Positions 16,497-26,208 are shown, counted from the first letter of the stretch. The stretch: DNA of 64,000 nucleotides from Paenibacillaceae bacterium (GCA_947460235.1 CANHGK010000006.1:1-64000); one strand, 5' to 3'. Program-made: numbers and translations. The notes: generated by a model from the sequence alone, not told the origin.

Positions 16497-19265
16497 TTGA
16501 AGAGATACTCGAATATTTACACTTTTTTTATTGCCTTATTCGTAGCGAGCGTTATGATCGTTCAAGTATTGCCGAATCTTTCAGCGTTATCTATGGAATC
16601 TTTTAAATCTGACCTAATATACGAGAATATTATTAAATCGGTATCTGACGGAAATAATAATGTATATACGATTGACCGCTCACAAAAACGAGTGATGATG
16701 GTCGATCCAACGGGGCACGTTGGATTTTTATTAGAAGTACCTTATAATTCCTCGATCAATTACAGCGATATTGCAGTTGATCTGAAGGGTAATGTTTTTG
16801 TTTCGTTATTTAAGCTAAATGACCAAGGTGTGCGGATTGAGTATGAACAGATTGATCAATATGATATTTTTGGTCAAAAAGTGAAAACGTTATACGCAAT
16901 TCATTATGAACCGAATCAAATGCCGACAAGACCAGGTCAAATTAGTGGATTATCAATGGAAGATACGAATCTTTCATTTTTCCGCACGATTGATAATCAA
17001 GTGTCAATCTACACGATTGACCCAAACTATCCGTTCGCAAAGTTAGTTTCTCAATTCCGTGTTCCAGAAGGGCTATATCCATTTCATTTTAGTCCGATGA
17101 CTTATGATCACTCGGTGTATTTCACAACGAAAAAAGCGGAGATCTATCGTTATTCGCCAAACGGCCAAATGCTGCCCGTCTATTCATCCAAAGGACAAGG
17201 CAGTGAGCCCATTTCGTTTCCACTTCATGTTACGGTAGACCCTGAGAATCGTATTTATTTCACGGATATTGGATTGCGTCAAATTACTAGACTTGATATT
17301 AAATCAGGTATCTCAATTCCGATTATTACGGAACAATCACTGCGCGCACATGGTGTAACGACTTCATTTACTTCTTTGAAAAATATTTCTGTGAATGCTG
17401 ACGGTTCATTATCGATTGCTACACTCAAAAATGTTATTAAACTTGATCAGCAAATGATGTTTGATAAAGTAACAACTCATGGACTTCTTTCATTCACTCA
17501 GATGATTCCTCGCTGGCTTATTCGCTTGGAAGTGCTTGCCATTGTTACATTGCTTGCTTGGATGTTCTACATTGTTTTCGTCGTTTGGATGAAACGCCGA
17601 GTTTCACTAATGGTCAAGCAACTCGTATTTTTCATTCCGGTAGTGATATTGGTGACATTTGGTATCGCTTGGATGATTAAAGACAAGTACACCGAAATTT
17701 ATAAACAAGAAATTTTTAATAAGTTGAAACTAGCAGTGCATACCGGAACACAAATGTTGGATGTGTCGAAAATTGAGGCGATCAAAAAGCCTGCCGATTT
17801 TATGAGTCCAACATATGTTGATATTGATCGAATGAACAAATTCATGTTACGCGGATCACAAAACTTAAACACGGAAGCGCTCTATAGTGCGCTCTATAAA
17901 GTGGAGAACGATAAGTTATATGTGCTGATGTATTTTAACACGAGTGTCGGCACGTATTATCCAATTGATATGTCTTCTGTTCCGGCAAATGTACTCAAAA
18001 ATGGGACGATTGAGACAGTAATTAGTAAAGAAGCAGATGGTGAGTGGATTTATGCCATCGGCCCAATTTATAACAAAGCAGGCAAGCTTATTGCGTTACA
18101 TGAAGTAGGAACCAACTTGACCAATTTGACGGTACTCGAAAATGAAATCGTCAATTCAACATGGCGTATTGTTGGTGTTATTATTCCGATTTTTGTCGTT
18201 ATCTATTTGATCTTAACAATTTACTTGTTAGCACCTCTTCAAGTGCTTAGACGTAAAGTTTCCGAAATGGGTGAGGGGAAATTGGATTCCCTTGCTGAGT
18301 TCGATTCGAATGACGAAGTCGCAGATCTTGGAAATCATTTTAATGATATGGCACTTAAAATTCGTAATCATATCGAAGAAGTTGAAGAGTTGAGTGCGTC
18401 CTATTTTAGATTTGTTCCACAGCAATTTTTAACATTCTTAAATAAGAAGAACATTCTTGAAGTACAACTCGGAAATCATGTGCAGCAAGAGATGACACTA
18501 ATGATTTTTCAAGTGCGTGATTTTTATGAAGTGACGCACGGTATGACAGCAAATGAAAATTTTCAATTTATCAAAAGCATTCTTGGATATTTCGGTCCAA
18601 TCATTTCGAACAATAATGGTTTTATTAGTAAATACTTGGCTGATGGGGCATTGTCAATATTCCCTGCAACGACGGAATCTGCGGTTCAAGCCGCACTAGA
18701 AATTCGACTTGCGCTTCAGCTGTACAATAAATTTTTGAAAGAGAAGAATCTTCCGATGATTGAGATCAGCATTGCTGTTCATTCTGGATCGCTTATGCTA
18801 GGGATTATCGGAGAAGAGAAACGTCTTGAAGGCAGTGTTATTTCGGATGATGTGAATTTATTGACATTGATTCAGCAGCAATCGGCAACCGTTGGAAGCT
18901 CTTTCCTTCTCACTTCACATGCTTATGATCGTCTGAAAGATCCAAAGAAATTTAAGTATCGTTCATTAGGCGATGTACAATTACAGGGTGTATCGGAAAC
19001 ACTTGCACTGTATGATTTCTATGAAGGCGATCAAGAAGAACAATTGAAAATGAAACATGACACCAAAGTTAATTTTGAGCGTTCGATTGAAATGTTTAAA
19101 GAAGGAAGATATTATGATGCGCGCAAAGGGTTCTTAAATATCATTAAGCAAAACCGTTTTGATCAGACAGCAAAATTATACTTTTATTTATGTGATTTGT
19201 ATTTTCAGCAAGGCAGCCCTGATAAAGAGGGCGGTGTGTTGACGTATGATATCCGAACAAAGTAA
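16497..19265 (+). CDS. Propeller-sensor-HAMP-cyclase-like membrane protein
   Basis: 922 residues; TTG start after GGGAGGTG. Order: N-terminal membrane anchor (~8-28), NHL-like beta-propeller (~40-330; DLKGNVFVSLF, DPENRIYFTDIG), two membrane helices (~343-363, 374-394), an external sensor-like region (~400-555), a membrane helix (~557-580), HAMP (~580-635), a class III nucleotide cyclase-like domain (~660-835) and a helical TPR-like tail. The cyclase domain looks degenerate: the usual first metal Asp appears replaced (IFQVRDF), although KYLADGA keeps the second, and the NLxxR arginine is missing (VNLLTLI). It may bind rather than cyclise nucleotide. First gene of the operon; it probably senses a ligand and signals to the rest. 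Confidence 0.8.
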   Translation: MKRYSNIYTFFIALFVASVMIVQVLPNLSALSMESFKSDLIYENIIKSVSDGNNNVYTIDRSQKRVMMVDPTGHVGFLLEVPYNSSINYSDIAVDLKGNVFVSLFKLNDQGVRIEYEQIDQYDIFGQKVKTLYAIHYEPNQMPTRPGQISGLSMEDTNLSFFRTIDNQVSIYTIDPNYPFAKLVSQFRVPEGLYPFHFSPMTYDHSVYFTTKKAEIYRYSPNGQMLPVYSSKGQGSEPISFPLHVTVDPENRIYFTDIGLRQITRLDIKSGISIPIITEQSLRAHGVTTSFTSLKNISVNADGSLSIATLKNVIKLDQQMMFDKVTTHGLLSFTQMIPRWLIRLEVLAIVTLLAWMFYIVFVVWMKRRVSLMVKQLVFFIPVVILVTFGIAWMIKDKYTEIYKQEIFNKLKLAVHTGTQMLDVSKIEAIKKPADFMSPTYVDIDRMNKFMLRGSQNLNTEALYSALYKVENDKLYVLMYFNTSVGTYYPIDMSSVPANVLKNGTIETVISKEADGEWIYAIGPIYNKAGKLIALHEVGTNLTNLTVLENEIVNSTWRIVGVIIPIFVVIYLILTIYLLAPLQVLRRKVSEMGEGKLDSLAEFDSNDEVADLGNHFNDMALKIRNHIEEVEELSASYFRFVPQQFLTFLNKKNILEVQLGNHVQQEMTLMIFQVRDFYEVTHGMTANENFQFIKSILGYFGPIISNNNGFISKYLADGALSIFPATTESAVQAALEIRLALQLYNKFLKEKNLPMIEISIAVHSGSLMLGIIGEEKRLEGSVISDDVNLLTLIQQQSATVGSSFLLTSHAYDRLKDPKKFKYRSLGDVQLQGVSETLALYDFYEGDQEEQLKMKHDTKVNFERSIEMFKEGRYYDARKGFLNIIKQNRFDQTAKLYFYLCDLYFQQGSPDKEGGVLTYDIRTK

Positions 19266-19278
19266 ATCGAGGACAACG

Positions 19279-20418
19279 ATGGGCTACCATGGCAACCGCA
19301 CAGAAATTAATTTAGATCGTCTAACTCATAATGTTCGAGAAATTTCGAAACACATATCGCCAAAAAGTCGCTTTATGGCAGTTGTAAAAGGCGATGCATA
19401 TGGACATGGACTAATTCCGATTAGTCAACATTTAAACAGTATCGGAATTCGTCATTTTGCAGTTTCCAACATGGATGATGCAATTTCGTTACGCAAACAG
19501 GGGATTCAAGGACAAATTTTGCATATTGGTGTCGTCGAAGATGCGCGGATCCAAGAATTAATTGATTATGAAATTACCCCGTCGATTTGTTCCGTTGAAT
19601 TTGCAATGCTACTTTCGAATGAGCTGAATCATTTAAAGAAAAAAATCATCGTTCATATCCGTATGGATCAGGGATTAGGCACGATTGGCATTCCAGAAGG
19701 TGATTGTTTGGATGCGGTGTTAACAATTCATGCATTACCTGGAATTCAAGTTGAAGCATTATTTACACAGATTCCGGGAGCTTATATCGATGATCACGCG
19801 TTAGTGGAACGTTCACTTGAACGATTTCGTTCCATTTCGAATCAAATCAAGGCTGCTGGAATCGCAGATTTGTTGTTGCATGCAGTAAGCAGTCCAATGG
19901 TTAAGAATTTTCCGGACGCTCATTTTGATATGGTTCGAATTGGAATTATTTTATTCGGTTTAAAATGTATTGGTTCAGAAGATATGGATTTGAAACCAGT
20001 TCTAAATCTTAAGTCACATGTTGTACGTGTTCGTGAACTTCAGGTCGGTGAACGTTTTGGATATGGATGTACGCAGAATGAAGATGTTGATCGACTTGTA
20101 GCGACTGTCCAAATTGGCTATGGTGATGCATTATTTTTATTTTCAATCCACACTGGTCAAGTGTTGATACGCGGACATCGCGCTAACATTCTTGGGCGAA
20201 GTACAATGGACCATTTGTTAATTGATGTTCGTTCAATTCCGGATGTTCAAATCGGAGACGAAGTGGTTTTGATTGGATCACAAGGTTCAGCATTGATTTC
20301 TGCAGAGGAAGTGGCAGAGAAAGCTGGATTTAATGAATATAATGCGGAATGTATTACGATGTATGGTCAAAATGTTACTCGTTTTTATTTGAAGGGGGGC
20401 ATCTCAGATGCCACATGA
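19279..20418 (+). CDS. alr: Alanine racemase-like PLP enzyme
   Basis: 379 residues from the ATG at 19279, behind GAGG at six bases; an upstream ATG at 19246 would add eleven residues and overlap the previous gene. The PLP lysine lies in MAVVKGDAYGHGLIP. HFDMVRIGIILFGL holds the Arg that contacts the pyridine nitrogen, and ERFGYGCTQ plus QIGYGDAL hold the C-terminal catalytic region. The usual GMGRLG loop reads GLGTIG, so an active-site Arg seems replaced. Canonical enzymes interconvert L- and D-alanine for peptidoglycan. Embedded in this operon rather than with wall genes, it may be a specialised amino-acid racemase. Its stop overlaps the next start by 11 bases. Confidence 0.85.
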   Translation: MGYHGNRTEINLDRLTHNVREISKHISPKSRFMAVVKGDAYGHGLIPISQHLNSIGIRHFAVSNMDDAISLRKQGIQGQILHIGVVEDARIQELIDYEITPSICSVEFAMLLSNELNHLKKKIIVHIRMDQGLGTIGIPEGDCLDAVLTIHALPGIQVEALFTQIPGAYIDDHALVERSLERFRSISNQIKAAGIADLLLHAVSSPMVKNFPDAHFDMVRIGIILFGLKCIGSEDMDLKPVLNLKSHVVRVRELQVGERFGYGCTQNEDVDRLVATVQIGYGDALFLFSIHTGQVLIRGHRANILGRSTMDHLLIDVRSIPDVQIGDEVVLIGSQGSALISAEEVAEKAGFNEYNAECITMYGQNVTRFYLKGGISDAT

Positions 20419-22282
20419 TTATATTTTTACAGAAAACCCGTTACTTGCAGGTAAGAAAAAAGACGGCACGGGAGCTTCTAAAAAGGATAGTACGGCTAGT
20501 CATCCACAGAAACGTCCATCAGTAGGTGAGGACAAAACAGGCGGAAAATCAATCGCAGATCGAATTGCTTTATTAGAATACGCAAAGTCTGGAAAACAAA
20601 AAGTTTCAAAAGCGGCAAGTGAAGCGAAGACGGAAAGTGATGCTGCAAAAAAAGCCGCAGAATTAGCGATTGCACAAGCGGCAGAACAAGCGGCAGCAGA
20701 CAAAGCTGCAGAAGAAGCAGCCGCAGCACAAGCTGCTGCAGAACAAGCAGCCGCAGAACAAGCAGCTGCCGACAAAGCAGCAGCAGCTCAAGCAGAAAGA
20801 CGTAATCGAAACCGGATGATCTTGAAGGCAAAAACGCAGGCGCAAATGCATAGTAATCGAGCAAGAAATGTATTAGTAGCTGCTAAAAAATATTCAGCTG
20901 AAGTGGCAAGACTAGCAGCAGAAGCGGAAGCTGCTAAACAAGCAGCTGAGGCAGAGGCAGCAAAACTAGCTGCGGAAGCCGCAGCAGAGACCGCAAGAAA
21001 AGAAGCAGAGGCAGAGGCGGCAAGATTAGCGGCAGAAGCAGCAGAGGTGGCAAGATTAGCAGCAGAAGCAGCAGCAGCTGCGCAACTGGCACAGCAACAA
21101 GCAGCCGCAGCTCAAGCCGCATCCCAAGCCGCAGCTCAAGCGGCTGCACAAGCCGCATCACCAGCGGGTGTGAACGCGAGAGCGGCAACCCGCAAGGCAC
21201 AGTTGGCACAACAGGCGCAGCAACAAGCCCAAGCAAATCCAGGGTTAGGGAGAAGAATTCTGAATAAATTGAAACCAAATCGGCATTCGTTAGAAAATAC
21301 GAATAAAGCTAGCGAAACGGTAGGTTCAGGTGTTGATTTATTTGTACAAGTTCAGACAATACGTAATGTAGAAGGACCTGCTAAAGCATTAGCCGCACAA
21401 GTAGGGATTGCCGCAGATACATTTGGGTTAGTTGGTGCAGCACTTTCAACTGGACTCGCAGTACACGACCTTTCAAAATCGAAGACCACCACAGAAAATA
21501 AAGTCAAAGCGGGATCCGAAATCGTTGGTGGTGTAGCGGATTTTACGCGTTATGGGGCATCTGTTGCCAAAGGTGTCGCAGAAACAAGCGGACATGAAGC
21601 AGCAGCTCATCTTGCACCAATGATTGGTGGGGCAGCAATTGCCGGTGGCGCAGTGATGTTTGGTGCAGGAGCATATGGTGAATATAAAGCAAGAAAGAGA
21701 TTGGCAAAAGTTGCGGGTGTTGAGCATGCTGCTGATTCAATGGCAGGAGATGATAAGACGAACTTAATGACAACCGCACAGTTTGGAAGAAATAAACAGG
21801 GCCAAAATCAAGATTCTAGTAGAGTCAAAATGGTGAAGGGTGCCATAATGATTGCTGGAGGTGCTACGATTCTTGCAGCAGCAGCCTCACCAGCTGGATG
21901 GGTGCTGCTTGGCATTGCAGGACTTGTTGGAATAGGATATTTAGCCTATAAACATCTTTGGGTTAAAGCGAAGGAAAAAGAAAAAGTAGTAGACCGATAC
22001 TATGATATCGATAAAAAGTTCGAAGATCACAAGACAGAATGTGCTGCAAATGGTACCCCTCCTGCAAAAAGTAAAGAAGAATTCCGTTTGGCATTTTTGG
22101 GTACTAAAATTAGTGTTGCCTACGATTCTATCGTTACGCTCATGGCTCAAGAAATTCATCAAAAGGGTGTTTTGGATTCACCTCCAGATCCTAATTATGT
22201 GACGTTGATCAAGTCACTCGATCTAAAATTAGATGCAGACCACAAGCCAACAGAACAACAAATCGCCAAAAAGATAAAGTAA
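20408..22282 (+). CDS. Candidate eCIS cargo/effector 1: Ala-rich coiled coil plus Gly-rich membrane-active domain
   Basis: 624 residues. N-terminal tag region with TENPLLAGKKK, a basic linker, a TolA-like Ala/Glu/Lys coiled coil (~65-280), then a C-terminal domain with three Gly/Ala-rich hydrophobic stretches (~338-360, 403-425, 480-520), ending in a conserved VVDRYYDIDKK region and a ~100-residue tail. The C-terminal half is homologous to the protein at 22932-24401 (SPAGWVLLGIAGLVG versus NPVGWILMGVAGIIG). No signal peptide. Hydrophobic glycine-zipper helices in an otherwise soluble protein suggest a pore-forming or membrane-inserting toxin, delivered with the small downstream protein as chaperone. 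Function is inference; translation is coupled to the racemase gene. Confidence 0.7.
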   Translation: MPHDYIFTENPLLAGKKKDGTGASKKDSTASHPQKRPSVGEDKTGGKSIADRIALLEYAKSGKQKVSKAASEAKTESDAAKKAAELAIAQAAEQAAADKAAEEAAAAQAAAEQAAAEQAAADKAAAAQAERRNRNRMILKAKTQAQMHSNRARNVLVAAKKYSAEVARLAAEAEAAKQAAEAEAAKLAAEAAAETARKEAEAEAARLAAEAAEVARLAAEAAAAAQLAQQQAAAAQAASQAAAQAAAQAASPAGVNARAATRKAQLAQQAQQQAQANPGLGRRILNKLKPNRHSLENTNKASETVGSGVDLFVQVQTIRNVEGPAKALAAQVGIAADTFGLVGAALSTGLAVHDLSKSKTTTENKVKAGSEIVGGVADFTRYGASVAKGVAETSGHEAAAHLAPMIGGAAIAGGAVMFGAGAYGEYKARKRLAKVAGVEHAADSMAGDDKTNLMTTAQFGRNKQGQNQDSSRVKMVKGAIMIAGGATILAAAASPAGWVLLGIAGLVGIGYLAYKHLWVKAKEKEKVVDRYYDIDKKFEDHKTECAANGTPPAKSKEEFRLAFLGTKISVAYDSIVTLMAQEIHQKGVLDSPPDPNYVTLIKSLDLKLDADHKPTEQQIAKKIK

Positions 22283-22328
22283 GTCGAATGGGTAACCAAT
22301 TCGAATAATTACGGGGGTATCACCTGAT

Positions 22329-22865
22329 ATGGTTGCTAAATTGGAGAGACGTATTTTTGAAGCAATACAACGTGATTATGATGAAACAGGACTAGAATGT
22401 GCAATTTTGGAGCCAAGTGATACGATTCCATTTGAGACGTTGATTACGGTATTTGACAAGATTGGTCAAAATAATCGAATCGTCAGGTTGGAAAACAATT
22501 TTTTTCCGAGATCGGCAGATCGAGACGATGTTTTATTGTTACAATCAATATCTGTGTTAGTGCAAAAAGTGATACCGTATCATCAACCGGAATTACTTAG
22601 GTTTTTTGCACAGATTAACTACACGTTACCGATTGGTTCGTTTGGATTTCTAGAAAACGGACAGATGGCTTATTTTAAGCACAATGCAATGATTATGGTT
22701 TCGTATGATTTTGACGATTGTGTCAAGCAGATCGATGCTCAGATCGGTTTGATCTTTCATTTGCATCAAATCTATTTTGATGCAATTGAAGCTGTTGCGA
22801 CAGGAAGATATACTGCTGAAGATGCAATCAAATCGATAAAACACCCAGAGATCAGTCGATCATAA
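22329..22865 (+). CDS. Small chaperone-like partner of candidate effector 1
   Basis: 178 residues, acidic, alpha/beta, no signal or membrane segment. It is clearly paralogous to the 173-aa protein at 24430-24951 (shared PYHQPELLRF, LPIG-FG, YFKHN/YKHN, FDAI). Size, acidity, position directly after a large secreted-type protein and the central LPIGSFGFLENGQMAYF strand pair resemble class I type III secretion chaperones and YbjN-like folds. I infer that it binds and holds the upstream protein in a loading-competent state. GGGGGT ribosome site; 46 bases after the effector gene. Confidence 0.68.
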   Translation: MVAKLERRIFEAIQRDYDETGLECAILEPSDTIPFETLITVFDKIGQNNRIVRLENNFFPRSADRDDVLLLQSISVLVQKVIPYHQPELLRFFAQINYTLPIGSFGFLENGQMAYFKHNAMIMVSYDFDDCVKQIDAQIGLIFHLHQIYFDAIEAVATGRYTAEDAIKSIKHPEISRS

Positions 22866-22931
22866 ATGCCAACGATTACACTGCAGATTTGAAGTATGCA
22901 TTGAAAATTTATTGTTGGGAGGTATGTAAAA

Positions 22932-24401
22932 ATGCCAGATCCGGTCATGATGGAAAATCCGTTGTTAAAAGGATCAGAAACAAAAAAATCAGAAGAGCAA
23001 GGTAAAGATGGGAAACCGAAGTTCGCGAATTTCATGGGAATGCAAATACCTGCAAATACGATGGAAAATCCAATTGCGAATTTACTCTTGCAAGAAAAAA
23101 TGAGAAAACTGTCCGAGAATATGTCGGCGATAAATGTGATTTCTAATTATTTCAAAGAAAAAGCGGCGAAAGATAAAAAGACTAAATTGTTCGAGTATTT
23201 CAACTCAATGGATAAGTTTGCACAGGAACTCGCAATTAAAACGATGGCCGGCGGAGATGAACGGCCAACATTAGAAAAAGTTAAAAAGAATATGAAATCT
23301 GGTTTTATTTTTCGAAGCATCAATTGGGACAAATTCTCCGAAATTTCAAGGGAAGCTTCAAGAAGAAATATGGAAGATCATTTACAAAAAACGAAATATG
23401 ATTACTCCAATATTGGTTCTGCTGTCGCATCGACTGCTGTTGGGGCTGCAGGTGGCGTGTCGACGATTGTTGACTTGGCTGGTGCAAGTGGAGGAGCGAC
23501 GGTTGCGTCAGCACTTGCTCCGGTTTCATCAGGTCTTGGAACGGTTGGTGCGGCCGTTCAACTTGCAAATGCATATAATAACTATAGTGAATCGTTAGAT
23601 GCGACTGAAAAAGCACAAGTGATCGTTGGACAAGGTGTATCTGCAGTTGCAGACGGAGCACGTACCTTAGCGACAGGTGTCAAAACAGGTCAAGAGTTAG
23701 CAGGACAAGCGATTAGTGGCGGAGCTACCATGGCTGCTGGGGTTGCAGGAGTAATTGGCGGTGCAGCGTATTTAGGATCTGGTCTAGTTGGTGTTTATAA
23801 GGCGAATGAACGCGAGAATATTTTGAATAAAATGTCTGAAAAAGCAAAAGAAGGAAATGACACGAAACTAGCTGAAGCTGCTAAATTAGCCGCATCCACA
23901 CAAACGATTCATAAAACAGCTAGTGCCGGAACCGCTTTGAAGGGTGCAACCATGATCGTTGGTGGTGCATTAATTTTAGCAATGGCAACGAATCCAGTTG
24001 GTTGGATATTAATGGGCGTGGCTGGAATTATCGGAGGGTTGGTCGCGGTCAAACGATTATGGGACAAAGCAAAACGAAAAACAGAAGTTGTGGATCGTTT
24101 CTTAGATGTAGATAAAAAATACAAAGAACTCGAAGAAACACATAAGAGCAGTGAAAACAAAGGCACGTCAATGCCAGATCGCAAAGTATTTCGCAAATCA
24201 TTGTTGCACGAAAGAGGGTTTAATTCAGAATCTCAATGTTATCAAGAAATCGTTGCCGATATGGCAGATATGATCTATAAAAAGGGTGTTCTATTAAATG
24301 ATCCAGAATATGTTACGTTAATCGAGGCGTTAGGTCTTAAAATTAATAAACTAAAACAAACACCTACGAAAGAACTAATTGCGAAAAAAATGATCACGTA
24401 A
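22932..24401 (+). CDS. Candidate eCIS cargo/effector 2: Gly-rich membrane-active protein
   Basis: 489 residues. N-terminus with MENPLLKGSETKKSEE and a second similar MENPIANLLLQ near 44, then a charged helical region (~55-155), then three Gly/Ala-rich hydrophobic stretches (~158-213, 268-294, 340-378) and the conserved TEVVDRFLDVDKKYKELEE block plus tail. It is homologous to candidate effector 1 in the C-terminal part, but a shorter helical region replaces the Ala-rich coiled coil. No signal peptide. The ENPLL tag shared by two otherwise different N-termini is a plausible loading signal. GGGAGG ribosome site 66 bases after the previous gene. Pore-forming or structural roles are both possible. 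Confidence 0.7.
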   Translation: MPDPVMMENPLLKGSETKKSEEQGKDGKPKFANFMGMQIPANTMENPIANLLLQEKMRKLSENMSAINVISNYFKEKAAKDKKTKLFEYFNSMDKFAQELAIKTMAGGDERPTLEKVKKNMKSGFIFRSINWDKFSEISREASRRNMEDHLQKTKYDYSNIGSAVASTAVGAAGGVSTIVDLAGASGGATVASALAPVSSGLGTVGAAVQLANAYNNYSESLDATEKAQVIVGQGVSAVADGARTLATGVKTGQELAGQAISGGATMAAGVAGVIGGAAYLGSGLVGVYKANERENILNKMSEKAKEGNDTKLAEAAKLAASTQTIHKTASAGTALKGATMIVGGALILAMATNPVGWILMGVAGIIGGLVAVKRLWDKAKRKTEVVDRFLDVDKKYKELEETHKSSENKGTSMPDRKVFRKSLLHERGFNSESQCYQEIVADMADMIYKKGVLLNDPEYVTLIEALGLKINKLKQTPTKELIAKKMIT

Positions 24402-24429
24402 CGATTAACGATACCGGAGGAAATCATCG

Positions 24430-24951
24430 ATGCAAGCAAATGTACAAGTGCAAATTTTACAACAGTTAATCAAAGAATACACGGCAGCAGGAATTGAATG
24501 TGCATTCATTGCACCGACAGATGTACATCCATATGATACGATGGTCACGTTATTTGAGCATGTTGGCGGGAATGGCAAGAGCATTCGTTTAGAAAGCAAC
24601 TTTCTACCTACGTTGAATGCTTCGGATGGTGTTCTATTATTACAATCATTTATCACACTTTTAGTAGATGTTCTACCGTATCATCAACCAGAACTTTTAA
24701 GATTTATGAATAAAATGAATCTCATTTTACCGATTGGTGCATTTGGAATCATAGAAAAAACGAATGTCGCGTTCTATAAGCATAATTCGGTCATTGCTCT
24801 GAATTCAGAATCGCCAGCTAAGCAAGTGGATGTCCAGAATGGATTAATCTTGCATATTCAGCAATTGTTTTTTGATGCGATTCAAGATGTTGCATCTGGG
24901 GAACGAACTTGTGAAGAAGCCTTATCAGACGTTAATTATCCGCATAATTGA
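24430..24951 (+). CDS. Small chaperone-like partner of candidate effector 2
   Basis: 173 residues, paralogue of the 178-aa protein at 22329-22865: ECAFIAPTDVHPYDTMVTLF, LLLQSFITLLVDVLPYHQPE and NLILPIGAFGIIEKTNVAFY align over the full length. Soluble and acidic, with a type III chaperone-like profile. GGAGG lies nine bases before the ATG. It follows its large partner by 28 bases, so partner duplication occurred as a pair. Confidence 0.68.
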   Translation: MQANVQVQILQQLIKEYTAAGIECAFIAPTDVHPYDTMVTLFEHVGGNGKSIRLESNFLPTLNASDGVLLLQSFITLLVDVLPYHQPELLRFMNKMNLILPIGAFGIIEKTNVAFYKHNSVIALNSESPAKQVDVQNGLILHIQQLFFDAIQDVASGERTCEEALSDVNYPHN

Positions 24952-24983
24952 TTGAACGAATAACTTTGAGGGAGGTATCATTG

Positions 24984-26189
24984 ATGGAACGATGGAGTTC
25001 TAACATTTTTAGTAGGCAGTTTATCACACGTTATGCATTGGTTTTACTTTCATTATTGTTATTATTTGGTACTTCACAAGCTGCATTCAGTAATCAAGCT
25101 TCGAATCATGCAGATCAAAAACCTGTTTTGAAAGACGGAACATCAAAATGGCGAATTGGATACATTGAAACATCCAAATTTGCAAATTATGCAGGCACAC
25201 TTTATGGAATTGTGAAAGGTTTGGAAAGTTCAGGTTGGATCAAAACGACAAAAGGTTTGCCGTTTACTCAGGGCTCCAACGATAGTCAAGCCATTTGGAA
25301 ATGGTTATCTCAAAATGCCACAAGTGATTATATTGAATTTAATCAAGATGCTTTTTATTCAATCAGCGGAGATCAGGCGAAGAAAGATGCGATTAAAGCT
25401 AGACTAGCGAAACAAGATCTTGATCTTCTAATTGTTATGGGTACTTCGGCGGGGAAATTAGTGAAAAATGAGAAGCATTCGATTCCGACGCTTGTGTTTT
25501 CATCTAGTAATGCCAAAGCTTCTGGTATCGTAAATGAGATTGAGAAATCAGGCATCTCAAACGTATGGGCACATATGGATCCAAATCGTTATAAATTACA
25601 ACTTCGAGTTTTTTATGATGTGTTCAAATTCAAAAAAGTTGGAATCGTTTATGAGGATTCTGAATTAGGCCGAATTTATTCAGCGATTGATGATGTTAAA
25701 GCGGTTTCTAAAGAAAAAGGCTTTGATGTAGTTGAAGAACATGTTATTGAACCAGTTGATTTTGCAAAGGATTATGAACCGTATATTCAGAGTTTGATTC
25801 AAGCCAATACGCGATTAACCAAAAAAGTTGATGCGATGTATTTACCGCTCGGATTATGGGATAGTCCGGATTTGCCGCGAATCATAAAACCGTTTTTGGA
25901 TGCAAAAATTCCGTTATTCTCTCAGCTTGGTGTAGAAGAAGTGAAAATGGGAGTGTTGATCAGCCTAGCACGTCCTGATTTTACGGGAATTGGAACGTTT
26001 GGTGCGACTAAAATTAGTGATGTGTTCCATGCAAAGTTACCAGGAGATTTGAGTCAAGTTTACGGCGATACGCCGAGTATTGCGATTAATTTGGCGGCTG
26101 CTAAGAAAATAGGCTACAAAGCTCCGTTTGACATTTTGATTTCATCTGATGAAATTTATACTGAGTTAGTTCCCGTATCGGGCAACTGA
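24984..26189 (+). CDS. ABC-type substrate-binding protein (ABC_sub_bind-like)
   Basis: 401 residues from the ATG at 24984 behind GGGAGGT; an upstream start at 24948 would lack a ribosome site. Signal peptide or anchor ~10-37, then a two-lobed periplasmic-binding fold: WRIGYIETSKFANYAGTLYG, DLLIVMGTSAGKLV, HSIPTLVFSSSNAKASGI, KFKKVGIVYEDSELGRIYSA and MGVLISLARPDFTGIGTFGA. This resembles the ABC_sub_bind family (amino-acid or aromatic ligands in other bacteria). No ABC permease or ATPase follows. The next gene is a sensor-MFS fusion, so it may present a ligand to that protein or to the propeller sensor. Confidence 0.78.
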   Translation: MERWSSNIFSRQFITRYALVLLSLLLLFGTSQAAFSNQASNHADQKPVLKDGTSKWRIGYIETSKFANYAGTLYGIVKGLESSGWIKTTKGLPFTQGSNDSQAIWKWLSQNATSDYIEFNQDAFYSISGDQAKKDAIKARLAKQDLDLLIVMGTSAGKLVKNEKHSIPTLVFSSSNAKASGIVNEIEKSGISNVWAHMDPNRYKLQLRVFYDVFKFKKVGIVYEDSELGRIYSAIDDVKAVSKEKGFDVVEEHVIEPVDFAKDYEPYIQSLIQANTRLTKKVDAMYLPLGLWDSPDLPRIIKPFLDAKIPLFSQLGVEEVKMGVLISLARPDFTGIGTFGATKISDVFHAKLPGDLSQVYGDTPSIAINLAAAKKIGYKAPFDILISSDEIYTELVPVSGN

Positions 26190-26208
26190 CGGATCGCGAG
26201 GTGACCCA

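Noticed and set aside
20496-21280. Long antisense open frames opposite the Ala-rich coiled coil
   Set aside because: Ala/Glu-rich repeats produce Leu/Cys/Ser-rich shadow frames; no ribosome sites or domains.
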